64,000 nucleotides of DNA, from assembly GCF_036884655.1 (NCBI RefSeq), contig NC_088356.1:9404001-9468000 (forward strand). Reading direction: 5' to 3'. Below the pieces are notes generated by a model. That model did no database searches. It was not told the origin of the DNA and worked only from the letters and a program-made list of their open reading frames with translations. This document shows positions 14,201 through 24,300 of this stretch, piece after piece. A program made the position numbers and the translations under genes. Within the stretch, counting starts at the first letter, position 1; the number at the start of each line of letters is the position of its first letter. The DNA comes from Musa acuminata AAA Group. Taxonomy: Eukaryota > Streptophyta > Magnoliopsida > Zingiberales > Musaceae.

Positions 14201-15030
14201 CATTTACTTAACATATTTGGGTTGCCTAATAAATGTCGAGTGGCACAATAAATTAGGACTTGACTATCCTTCATATTGCAGCTCAAAATGCTATCATCTT
14301 TTTTAAACAAAAGAATTGTAGACAATGACCAAGAAATATCCATTATCAAATAGCAAGATTCATCCAATTTGTACAGCTTTGGATATGAATGGAGATTAAT
14401 AAACACAAGAAAAAGGAAATTATAGTATTGAAAATTTTTGCAATTTGATGAAGGTTCCAACAAAAAGAAAATCGCATACCTTTGGCTGAGATTCAACAGC
14501 AGTTTCCTTGCAATCTTCATCTATTATATCTGTCCACGACTCCTTTTGCTTACTAGGATCATTAGAGACCATGGTGGAATTTCCTAATATTTGATTGCTC
14601 AAAGAAAAATTATTGTCTGGATAATCAAGAGTATCATGAAGTGTATCTGGAGACAAATTTATTTTGGTAGTCTCTCTCGAAAACATTAGTCATCATAGGT
14701 TGAAATGTTCCTGTATATAAAAATTTAGATGAATGCATAGAGACCAACTTTTGGTGATTGTGTAGCAACTGGAGGATGCCTCATTTGAAGTGACAAAGAA
14801 GATCCATGATATTCTGAAGAAAGCCTGCAAGAGGATGAATGCAAAGCTCCAATGATCCCACTATCAGAAACAAATGATCTATGTTGAGGAGACAGCAGAT
14901 TGTTTTTTAACGGCCTCAACTGAGACCGGTTGTGAGGCTCAGGGAAGTTCTCTACTGAGGTGGTTGGTAGAAGAGGTAATGATGAAGATATAGTCCATAA
15001 CTACCGTTTCTTTCCATCCACAAATTGTCT
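11294..15030 (-). CDS. MYB-CC transcription factor, PHR1/PHL type
   Basis: Phosphate-starvation-response-like nuclear DNA-binding protein of the GARP MYB-coiled-coil family. These bind GNATATNC (P1BS) elements as dimers. Exons in transcript order: 14065-13879 ([23 protein letters not shown]), 13800-13724 (ATPKGVLKLMKVEGLAIYHV), 13639-13600 (KYRTTRYRPDS), 13344-13287 (LPSLDLKT), 13059-12990 (LRLQVVVQKQLHEQLE) and 11644-11294 (IQRNLQLRIEEQGRFLQMIL, then a polar tail). Phases close across these. The MYB domain and the LHEQLE coiled coil are both intact. Upstream exons (about 14,686-14,480 and about 15,000-14,740, with SFVSDSGIIGALHSSS) match the family's N-terminal region, but two frame breaks prevent a clean start: one near 14,970 and one between about 14,740 and 14,660. 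Start and N-terminus are therefore provisional. Confidence 0.8.
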
Positions 15031-16280
15031 GCAGACAAATTGCTATCTTATATAAGAACAGCATTCTGAAATAATTCTTATATCTTCAATGATAGCTTGC
15101 AAACCTTTATCCTTCATTTCGGAATCTTCATGGAAACATGAAATACTTCCCTAACAAGAAGTAACAGAATTAGACGAATGTATATGGTGTAGGCCACTAA
15201 ACATATAGTACGTGTGGTGATAAGTTTATAAGATTATCATCTCAGAATCAACTAACAATTCTGACTCCAAGAAAAGCATAGGAAAATTATCCAACAACAG
15301 GAATGACTATAACAAAAGCATGCATTACATTAGGCATAGCACTGCTGTTGACAAGACATAGTAGAAGCAATCCTAACACAATGAATGTAAAAGAATGGAT
15401 AGATAATGCAAGCAAATCCCCACAAAACATGACATACTAAAAATTTTCTTTTGCAGAGGAGCTATACTAAAAGTCTGTTTAACTGTGAACATGCACAAGT
15501 GCAGCATATCTCAAGATGCTGCACCAGTTCATAATAGCAAAATCATAAACCAACCAACACTGCACCCAAAAAACATTACTAGCAATAAACGAAGATTCGT
15601 CCAATGGAAGATGGTTTACACCACAGCCAACATGCTTCAAAAGGGGTATATAAATATCACTATATTTCATTAACGAACAGGAATCAACGAATTTACATAT
15701 CGAATACAACCTCGCTGCACGCAAAGCGAAGAGAGTCTCCTCAATCCAGATGAAGTGAAAGCGTCAATAACAAGAAATCTAATTCCAATACACATCAATA
15801 TTCCTTTCCATTCTTAAAAGAAATCAAGATGAGGCTTTTACTTCACTAAAACGTATAAGAAGGTTTTTGGCGCTACCGATTAGAGGGCAAAATGGGAAAA
15901 CTCGAAATCAAAAAGGGAACTTTACATGCTACCTAAACAAAACCAAACAATTACTCTTAAATTCCAATCTTGTGCACGTAAAGGATAAGGAGAAAAATCT
16001 CTAAAGCTATGTTTTCTAGAGTTTCCATAAAAAACTAACTTGAAATGAGTTTTCCAGTCACGAACGAATAAACCAAATGGGACTAAACAAAAAGAGCATC
16101 AGTTGCCCAGATCTGATGGGTCCTAACGAAATCTAAACTCCTCACCCGACCAAGGGAGGGGGGGATCGTTATCACCGTAAACGTAAAGGCGAAGGATTTC
16201 ACCGGAGAAGGGGGAGCGACAGAGAATTCCGGTGGCGAGAGAGACGGAGTGGCGCAGCAGCCGCGAGGTTATAAAAGAAG
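15031..16280 (-). promoter_or_regulatory. 5' leader introns and promoter side of the MYB-CC gene
   Basis: A small leader exon appears to end near 15,105 (GATAAAG/GTTTGC) and contains short upstream ATG frames. GC-rich sequence at about 16,130-16,260 may hold the first untranslated exon. No other gene is visible. Confidence 0.35.
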
Positions 16281-16925
16281 AAACAAATTCTGATTCAAAC
16301 GATTTAGTTAATAGAATAATACTTCTATACCCTGTGATGTTTACCCGCAATTCTGAACCGGAGAGGGAGCTTAGTCGCACCGGGCGGACCCCACGGGCCC
16401 AGAATTCATTTATCCAACCATCACTCGAGAGGCTGATATAATGGTGAAGTCGACTATTTATTTTTCTTTCCTTTATTTTATTTGTTGTATTTTGCATATA
16501 CTAATAGTTATAATGTTTTGTTTTATTTTATTTGAGTCAGCAGCGTAAATTATGGTATCAGTTTAATGATTTTTTTTTATTTTCAATAAATTAATAGGAT
16601 AATTAACTCATGAGTTTTTGTGATAACAGTCTCTTCCTTTTCGATCGCGTCGCACGCGATTCTCGTCTCCGCCGATTTGTTAGGTTGGCTTCGTTGGGAA
16701 GGCCACGTTGATTGGAATGGCTTTCTCGCCCTCGGTCATCCAAGGGGCCCGTCCATTTCCGGCAGCGCCACCCACCGCCTCTGCCTGCGCTCTCGTCGCA
16801 CGAGATTCTTGTGTCCGTCACGGGTTTCCCCCGGACATCCAACGAGGATCCTCTCACTATCTCTCGTCATGAGCAAACATACGTTCCAGACTGCAGTTGA
16901 AATCCATAACAAGTGTTTGCAGAAA
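16281..16925. other. No gene identified
   Basis: AT-rich to about 16,620, then a GC-rich block (16,620-16,870) with overlapping frames on both strands but no family motif. It lies just downstream of the interrupted open frame described next. Confidence 0.4.
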
Positions 16926-17282
16926 TTACTGGTTGCAGAAAGCGATCAAGCGAGGCACGAATATATTTTCTGTGATTATCATCAATCTCCGGAGCATATT
17001 AACGAGACAGGAAACTGTCGACTCCCAGTCTTTGGGAAGGTGAAGTTTTATTTCTGCATGGTTGGCGAATGGACAGGGGAGCTCCGGCGGCGGACGTCGC
17101 CCGGTGAGGATTCGCTTGGCCTCCTTCGACTCCACCCAACAAAGTAGACTGGGCTCCCCAGCATCTCGCGCCAGACGCGCCAACACTTCGACGTTCCTCG
17201 ATATCGACCGGAGGCAAGACAAGTGACGGCCGAGAATCCTTCCGTAATGCGTGCTGAAGCCGATGACATTGTCCCTCGCCGG
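16926..17282 (-). pseudogene. 3' part of an open frame split by the retrotransposon (DUF3820-like?)
   Basis: On the minus strand an open frame runs from the element's left edge to a TAA at 16,926. With the element and one copy of the GCCGG duplication removed, it joins without a stop to a frame starting at ATG 27,503, giving about 142 codons. The joined frame reads LPARDNVIGF then STHYGRILG then LRSISRNVEVL. To my recollection this resembles the RDxVIxFGKHKGRMLG...YLRWVSRNLRA pattern of plant DUF3820 small proteins, but it is divergent, and the better match later switches frame (MLGSPVY in the neighbouring frame near 17,145). So the copy may already have been decaying. Alternative: a chance open frame in GC-rich DNA. 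Confidence 0.4.
17278..17282. repeat. Left target site duplication (GCCGG)
   Basis: Five bases immediately outside the left LTR. They are identical to the five bases immediately outside the right LTR at 27,427-27,431, as expected for a Ty3/gypsy integration. Confidence 0.9.
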
Positions 17283-17857
17283 TGTTACGGTCAGTAACTG
17301 TTCAGCCGTGGCCCTGAGGTCGTCACGGCTCGGTTCGGGTCCGGAAGGTGGTGGTCAAAGGAGGGGGAGTCTCCTTGAGCCCGCTGAGTCTCCGTAGGCG
17401 ATGAACTCCGAAGGCTTCTCACCTGCACCAAGGCCGGGTCGGGGTGCTCGACCCGACCCCTCCGACGATCAAGTTAGCGAAAGATGCGGAGGGGGTTTTA
17501 GGAGGAGGAGAAACCTCCGAGTATTGAGTACGTTGAGAGCCCTTTTTCTCCCCCCCTTTTGCTTAGGACTTAGGGGTATTTATAGAGGAGGTTAGCATTA
17601 CCTGATTTGACCGCCTGCTGGGGTGAGGGGGTACCTCTGATGGCGTCTGACGCGGCTGCTGGGATCGCGTGGTGGAGCGGTTCGTGGCAGGGTATGGGCG
17701 AGGGGCAGGTCATTGTCCGGCTTGGTCGTGGTCAACCATGCGGGGTCGGAGGTCGCCTCTCAACAGCGGGAGTCGTCCGGGCGGGTCTAGTCAGCGTTAT
17801 TGCTTTGGCCGGGGGCTGTCGTCACGGCGCGTCAGCGGCCCATTATTTTCCCTATCA
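17283..17857 (-). repeat. Left LTR (3' LTR of the element)
   Basis: 575 bp, starting TGTTACGG and ending CTATCA on the plus strand. It is near-identical to 26,853-27,426. A TATA-type sequence, CTATAAATACC on the minus strand, lies at 17,575-17,585. Confidence 0.95.
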
Positions 17858-17876
17858 TATTCCCCCCCCGAAAAGG
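17858..17876 (-). other. Polypurine tract
   Basis: On the minus strand, the bases just before the 3' LTR read as a purine run with eight G followed by AATA. This is the expected plus-strand primer of an LTR element in minus orientation. Confidence 0.75.
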
Positions 17877-18017
17877 AGCCATGCGTCGGCGGGGAAGGGA
17901 GCTCGAGGCGTGGCTGCGTCCCTTGGTGTCGAGGCGGTCACGGGCGGCAAGCGGCCCAGTTCGTTTCACCTTGAGGGGGTTGTGCGGCGGAGGAGCGGGC
18001 TGACCGCGCTGGGGCGC

Positions 18018-18848
18018 CTTGGGCATTACGCGACCGAGGAGGTGGCCTCGGGCATTAAGCGACCGAGGAGGCCTCGGGCATTACGCGACCGAGGGGGTGG
18101 CCTCGGGCATTACACGACCGAGGAGGCCTCGGGCATTACGCGACCGAGGAGGTGGCCTCGGGCATTAAGCGACCGAGGGGGTGGCCTCGGGCATTAAGCG
18201 ACCGAGGAGGCCTCGGGCATTACGCGACCGAGGGGGTCTCGGGCATTACGCGACCGAGGGGGCCTCGGGCATTAAGCGACCGAGGGGGTGGCCTCGGGCG
18301 GGGCCTCGGGCATTAAGCGACCGAGGGGGTGGCCTCGGGCATTAAGCGACCGAGGGGGTGGCCTCGGGCATTAAGCGACCGAGGAGGCCTCGGGCATTAC
18401 GCGACCGAGGAGGTGGCCTCGGGCATTACGCGACCGAGGAGGCCTCGGGCATTACGCGACCGAGGGGGCCTCGGGCATTAAGCGACCGAGGGGGCCTCGG
18501 GCATTAAGCGACCGAGGGGGTGGCCTCGGGCATTAAGCGACCGAGGAGGCCTCGAGCATTACGCGACCGAGGGGGCCTCGGGCATTACGCGACCGAGGGG
18601 GTGGCCTCGGGCATTACGCGACCGAGGAGGTCTCGGGCATTACGCGACCGAGGGGGCCTCGGGCATTACGCGACCGAGGGGGCCTCGGGCATTAAGCGAC
18701 CAAGGGGGTGGCCTCGGGCATTAAGCGACCGAGGAGGCCTCGGGCATTACGCGACCGAGGGGGTGGCCTCGGGCATTAAGCGACCGAGGAGGCCTCGGGC
18801 ATTACGCGACCGAGGGGGTGGCCTCGGGCATTAAGCGACCGAGGAGGT
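18018..18848. repeat. Tandem array of about 30 hairpin-forming 26/29-bp units
   Basis: Each unit carries CCTCGG, then GCATTA(A/C)GCGA, then CCGAGG. This is a 6-bp inverted repeat around an 11-base loop, spaced by GAGG-type linkers with or without a GGT insertion, so unit lengths alternate between 26 and 29 bp. I count about 30 GCATTA cores. The array lies inside the retroelement between the promoter side of the antisense gene and the 3' LTR. All three frames stay largely open across it because the unit has no stop, which explains the long repetitive frames there. I treat it as non-coding. Confidence 0.93.
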
Positions 18849-19137
18849 AGACTCAGGCGGGCTGCGCCGGCTTTTCTCTGGGGGAGGTCAAGGGGCCCGT
18901 TCCCTTTCGGCGCCCGCCGGGTTTCGAGCCTGATATGATTAGGGCTAAGCGCGATTAATGCATTTAAGTTCGTCTCGATTATCGTCCCCGAGGCTTGGTA
19001 TGATGAATGCCTTGATGCCCGCGCTGCGCCGCAGCCCTCTGCCATGTCAGGCCGTATTTATTGCGAGGAGGCGCCTTATTCCCCCTTGCAGCGGACTTCG
19101 GGAGATGATGAGTCGCCGCCTTCGGAGAGATGCAGCC

Positions 19138-19148
19138 GGCTTATAAGT
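19138..19148 (+). promoter_or_regulatory. Possible TATA box for the antisense gene
   Basis: CTTATAAGTAG lies about 125 bp upstream of the proposed start codon at 19,266, in the direction of the antisense gene and opposite to the element's own transcription. Positional evidence only. Confidence 0.4.
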
Positions 19149-19265
19149 AGCGTGAGGCAAGCTGTAGGGGGAACATCTTTTCCTCTGAACGCGTCATACT
19201 GCCTTGTGTCTCCTTGCCATGTCCGTGCTGACCGTCCTTCCCCTCCTTGCCGAAGGTCAGTAAGA

Positions 19266-21376
19266 ATGGCGTCCTCTTCTTCCTGCTCACCTTCTTCTTC
19301 ATCAAAGGCCGGCGAGGCGGCGGCTTCGTCGGGTCTTGCGTCGTCGTCGGAAGGGAAGGCGACCAAGGCGCTTGAGGCCTTGATGTGGCCCCACGATCAT
19401 GACTCCACCGTGAGCGAGTCAGTGCTGAGTCTCCTCCGGGATCGCTATGGCGTCCCGGAGGAGTTTGTCCTTCAAGCTCCTGAGCCTGGCCAACGTGCAT
19501 ACGACCCCATCCCTAGGGGCTTTGCCCTTACCCTTGATGCTTTCGAAGCCGGGCTACGCCTCCCTCTGCACCCTGTCATAGTTTGCTGCCTTTCCTGGTG
19601 GCGCATCTCCCCTTCTCAAATGGCGCCGAACTCGTGGCGCTATATGGCGGCGTTTTTAGGCGAGTGCCATTACGCCGACATACCCCCGACTCGTGCCCTC
19701 TTCCTATCCTGCTTCCGTCTTTCCAAGGGGTCAGGGGGTTACTATCTGTCCGCCCGAGCGGGTTTCAAAGTGAGCGGGGCCCCTTCCAATAACAAGGGGT
19801 GGAAGGAGCGCTTCTTTTTTGTTAGTCGCTCGGAAGACTGGGGGTTCGGCGTCCGTTGGGTGGCGCGTGTGATAGACAACACCACCCCGGTTTTGGATGA
19901 CGATGAGCGCCTAGGGCTCCATCGGCTCAGGGAAATCCTCCCATCCTCCCGAGCCATCCGGAGCATGTCTGAGCGGTGGTTAGTGGAGGCCGGACTTAGC
20001 CCGGCACCTCTAGGTACGCTCAGAGGAGCGGTTCCCTTAGGGGTTTCCTTTCCTTATCTTTGCGTGTTGTCGCTTGACTGACAGTCATTCTAATCCTTCT
20101 TGACAAACATGGTGCGTCTCGAGGCCTTGCGTGGCGGGAAGACTGCTGCTGCGTTGGGCCGTTCGCCCTCCGTCGCCAAGGTGGGCTCGAGGGAGGCTCC
20201 CGTGGACGTCGAGGCGGGCCGGTCTCGGAAGAGGGCGCGGGCGCCGTCAAGTGGGGGTCTCGAGGTGGTTGCCGCTCCGGCAACGGGAGCCGCGGTGGCG
20301 CCGGCAATGAAGGGTGCCGCTGGAAGCCTCGGAGAGGGCGAGGCCGGTCCGAGTGGGGGCGCGGTGGCGGAGGCGGCTCGCCAACCTTCCGTCCGCGAGC
20401 TTCTCTGCCTTCCGCTAAGGGAGGACGAGCCGTACCTGATGCGGGAGGTGGGTGCTCTTCCCCGCGGCGTGGCCACCGATCCTTTGGTGGCCCAGTGGGA
20501 TGGCCTTACCCGGGGCACCCGGGTGTGGGCCGACGGAGATATCGCGGGCAGGTTCATCCGTGGCGGGCTTCATCCTGACATAGCCCGGGACCTGTACTCC
20601 CTGCCCTCCGACGCTTTGCTCAGCAAGGCAGCAAAGTCCTTGTTGTGGGTAAGCATCCTTTCGCCTCTGGGTTTGGTTGTTTTTGGAAGGGCTTAATTCC
20701 AACTTTGACCTCGTCCTTCCCTCAGGGCAACCACTATGCCGCGGCTTTGATGGACCGCGTTCGAGACGCGGGGCAAGTCATCGCCGCCCTGAGCTGCCGC
20801 AATGTCGAGCTCCGGCGGCAAGTGGACGAGGCCCAGGCCGGGGCCGGCCCCGAGGCGGTGGCCGCGGCTGAGCAGCGTGCCTTGGGCTTGGAGGTCGAGG
20901 TGGCGCGGCTGACTTCGGAGCTCCAGTCGTCCACCGAGCGACTCGCGGAGTTGCAGACGCAGCTGGAGGCGTCCGAGGAACGCAACGCGGAGTCGCAGGC
21001 TCACCTGAGGGCGGCAATGGTGGAGTCCCGCTCGGCGAGGTCCGACTCCATTGAGCTGGTTCGGCGTCTGGAGGAGGCGCGGGCCGAGGCGTCTGGGGCT
21101 ACCGAGGCCCTGGAGGCCGAGATCCGTCAACGGCCGGCAAAGGACAAGAAGCTGGTCGAGGACTACAAGGCTTCCCCGGGCTTCCAGCTAGGCCTTGTCC
21201 GGACCGGGCGGGTCTCGTACGAGTACGGATATCGGGTTGCCCTTGCCCGCTTCAAGGCACGCAACCCCGACTCGGAGGTTGTGGAGGATCCCTTCGGCTC
21301 CTTCCCCGAAGACCTGGGCGTCGATATGCCAGCCGATGTTCCTTTTGATGACAGCCCAGACGTCCTCGAGGATTGA
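19266..21376 (+). CDS. Antisense ORF of the Tat element (Transposase_28-like, spliced)
   Basis: Encoded opposite to gag-pol. Block 1 (19,266-about 20,013) contains [11 protein letters not shown] and [15 protein letters not shown], the signature I associate with Pfam Transposase_28 ('putative gypsy type transposon'). Block 2 (about 20,100-20,648) continues with a Gly/Ala-rich stretch and [15 protein letters not shown]. Block 3 (20,726-21,376) is an Ala/Glu/Arg-rich coiled coil ending with an acidic tail. The block 2/3 intron (20,649-20,725, 77 bp) is textbook: TGG/GTAAGC...CCCTCAG/GGC, phase 0 on both sides. The block 1/2 junction does not close with the GACAG acceptor, because a stop lies in the needed frame, so another site or a lesion must be assumed. 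Start chosen at the ATG giving MASSSS; an in-frame upstream ATG at 19,044 precedes the TATA-like site. Function unknown; such ORFs are recurrent in Tat elements. Confidence 0.72.
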
Positions 21377-24300
21377 CATCCTTTGTATTTTATTATTATT
21401 ATTATTATTATTATTTTTTTTGTAACACCCCCTTTGCTTTCGAATGAATGTGATCTATCTTCTTTCTCAGAGTTCCATGACCGGCCGAGTCCTATGGAAA
21501 GAACTTTTTGAGATTTTTGTGCATTCCAAGTCCTTGGCAGGGACTGACCTTCCGTTGTGGCGAGCCGGAATGCGCCGGTTCCGATGACTTCAGTCACCCG
21601 ATAGGGGCCTTCCCAACTGGGGGCTAGCTTGCCTCTTTGTCGGGTCGGGTCACTGACCTCAGCCCGCCGCAGGACCAGGTCGCCCAATCTGATAGGTCGG
21701 GGTCTTACCTTTCGGTTGTAGACCCTTGCGACCGCCCTCTTGTAGGAGAGGGCTCTTACATGTGCGTCGGCACGTCGCTCTTCCAGTAAGTCGAGGGCGG
21801 CTCGGAGTCCTTCATCCGAGGTTTCCTCGTCGTAGCCTTTCGTCCGGAGGGTGGCAATGGCTATCTCGGGGGGAAGTACCGCCTCGGTTCCGAATGCAAG
21901 GCTGTATGGAGATTCTCCCGTTGCTGTTTTTGGCGTGGTGCGCAGCGCCCATAGTACACTCGGGAGCTCGTCCGTCCAGGTCGTCCGAGCCGCGGATACT
22001 CTTCTTTTGAGCCCGTCCAGGATGGACCGGTTGGTCACTTTCGTTAGCCCGTTCGTTTGGGGGTGAGCGACCGAACTGTACTTCAGTTGGACTCCCTGTC
22101 TTGCGCAGAACTCCCGAAATCTCTCACTGGAGAACTGGGGCCCATTATCCGTAATGATGGTTTTGGGCAGGCCGAAACGGGTGATCAAGTTTTTCCAGAC
22201 GAACTTCTCTACTTGCTGCGCCGTGGTTTTTGCCAGTGGTTCGGCCTCGACCCACTTCGTGAAGTAATCCACGCCGACGAGGAGGAATCTCCGCTGTCCT
22301 GCGGCTAAGGGAAAGGGCCCGAGGATGTCTAACCCCCATTGCGCAAACGGCCAAGCGCAGTCGATAGGGGCTAGAGGGACTGCCGGGAGCCGAGGTGTGC
22401 GGGCGTGCTCTTGGCATGAGATACACCGCTGCACGTGTGTTCTTGCACCCCGGCGCATGGTCGGCCAGTAGTAGCCTTGGCGGAGTATTTTATGCGCTAA
22501 GATCTGCCCACCGATGTGTTCTCCGAAGGCACCCTCATGTATCTCTGCCAGGACGGTTTGCGCCTCGTCGGACTCCAAGCATCGCAGGAGGGGGTACGAG
22601 AAAGATCGCTTGTAGAGCCGCCCGCCCGCCTCGATATACCACGCGTGCGTGCGAAGCAGGCGCCGGGCTGTTGCTTTGTCGGGCGGGAGAATTCCGTCCC
22701 GTTTGTAGCGCAGCAGTTCTTGTACCCAGGAGGACGTGCTGCCGGTAGCCACGGTCGCGATTTCAAAGGCGCGGGCGGGTAGCTCCTCGACCTCCGGCCC
22801 GACTTCAGTGGCAGGTTTCGAGGCCAGCTTAGCCAGCGCGTCAGCGCGCTCGTTCTCCGCCCTTGGGACATTAGATAATGAAAAATGATGGAACTTCGTG
22901 GTTAAGTTCCTCACCTGTGCAAGGTATCTTGCCATGGTCGGGTCGCGAGCCTCATATCCTCCACTAAGTTGTTCGGCCACCAGCTGGGAATCTGTGTGGA
23001 CCCGGAGGGAGTCCACCTGCATCTCGAGGGCCAACCTGAGTCCCGCCAGGAGCGCTTCGTATTCCGCTTCGTTGTTAGTGGCGCGGAACCCGAAGCGGAG
23101 GGAACGCTCGTATGACCGCCCGTCGAGGGCCCGGAGCACCAACCCTGCGCCTGCACCCTTTGAGTTGGCCGATCCGTCGACGTGCAGGACCCAGGCCTCG
23201 GGAGGTCGTCCGAGGCTCCCGCTCTCATCTTGGGTTAACTCCGCGATAAAGTCGGCGATGGACTGGGCTTTGATGGCCGTCCGGGGTACGTACTGAACGT
23301 CATGTTCGCCGAGCTCTACTGCCCATTTGAGAAGCCGTCCTGCCACATCAAATTTAGACAGGACCAGCCGAAGTGTTTGGTCCGTAACTACCTCCATGGG
23401 GTGAGCCTGGAAATAGGGGCGCAGTTTTCGGGCGGACAGCACAAGGGCGAGCGCCAGCTTCTCGATCGGAGGGTATCGTTCCTCCGGGCCGCTGAGGACA
23501 TGGCTTGTGTAGTAGACCGGGAGTTGGCCGTTGGAGCTTTCTTTGACCAGGACGGAGCTTACTGCGTGTGGGGAAGCGGCCAGGTAGATGCTCAGCTTTT
23601 CGCCGGGAGTGACCGAGGTGAGCCGCGGGAGGTTGGCCAGGTGTCGTTTTACTTGCTGGAGGGCTTCCTCGCATTCTGTTGTCCATTGGAAGCCCTTCGG
23701 GTTTTGCAGTGCCTTGAAGAAGGGGAAACAGCGATCTCCTGACCGAGCGAGGAATCGGGACATGGCAACGAGTTTCCCATTAAGGCGCTGCAAGTCCTTG
23801 GTAGTCCGGGGCGATTGCATGTTGATAATTGCCTGGAGCTTCTCCGGGTCGGCGTCGATCCCCCTTTCGTGCACGATGAATCCGAGGAACTTTCCTGATG
23901 TGACGCCAAAGGCGCATTTCGCGGGGTTGAGCCGCATGCCGACCCGGCGGAGTGTAGCGAAAGCTTCGGCTAAGTCAGCCAAGTGAGTCCCGGCTTCTTG
24001 GCTCTTCACGATCATGTCGTCGACGTACACCTCCATGTTTCGACCTATCTGGCGGGCGAATATCTTGTTTGCTGCCCTTTGGTACGTCGCGCCGGCATTT
24101 TTCAGTCCGAAGGGCATGACCTTGTAAAAGTAGACCCCGTGATCGGTGATGAAGGCCGTGTGTTCCTGATCCTCAGGTGCCATCCTGATCTGGTTATAGC
24201 CCGAGAAGGCGTCCATAAATGACAGGCGGGCGTATCCTGCCGTAGCGTCAACCAGCTGGTCGACCCTTGGTAGGGGATAGCAGTCCTTCGGACATGCCTT

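Noticed and set aside
17607..18834. Long Arg/Pro- or Gly-rich open frames across the repeat array
   Set aside because: They are produced by a stop-free 26/29-bp tandem unit and by LTR sequence; the peptides simply repeat the unit and match no family.
18018..18848. Regular repeats with spacers resembling a CRISPR array
   Set aside because: Units are contiguous with no unique spacers, and the context is a plant retrotransposon.
19044..19265. Upstream extension of the antisense ORF from ATG 19,044
   Set aside because: It would begin upstream of the TATA-like box and adds Cys/Arg/Ser sequence unlike the family; ATG 19,266 followed by MASSSS is more natural.
20020..21130. Minus-strand open frames opposite the antisense gene
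   Set aside because: Shadow frames of GC-rich coding sequence; composition is Pro/Arg/Ala with no motif.
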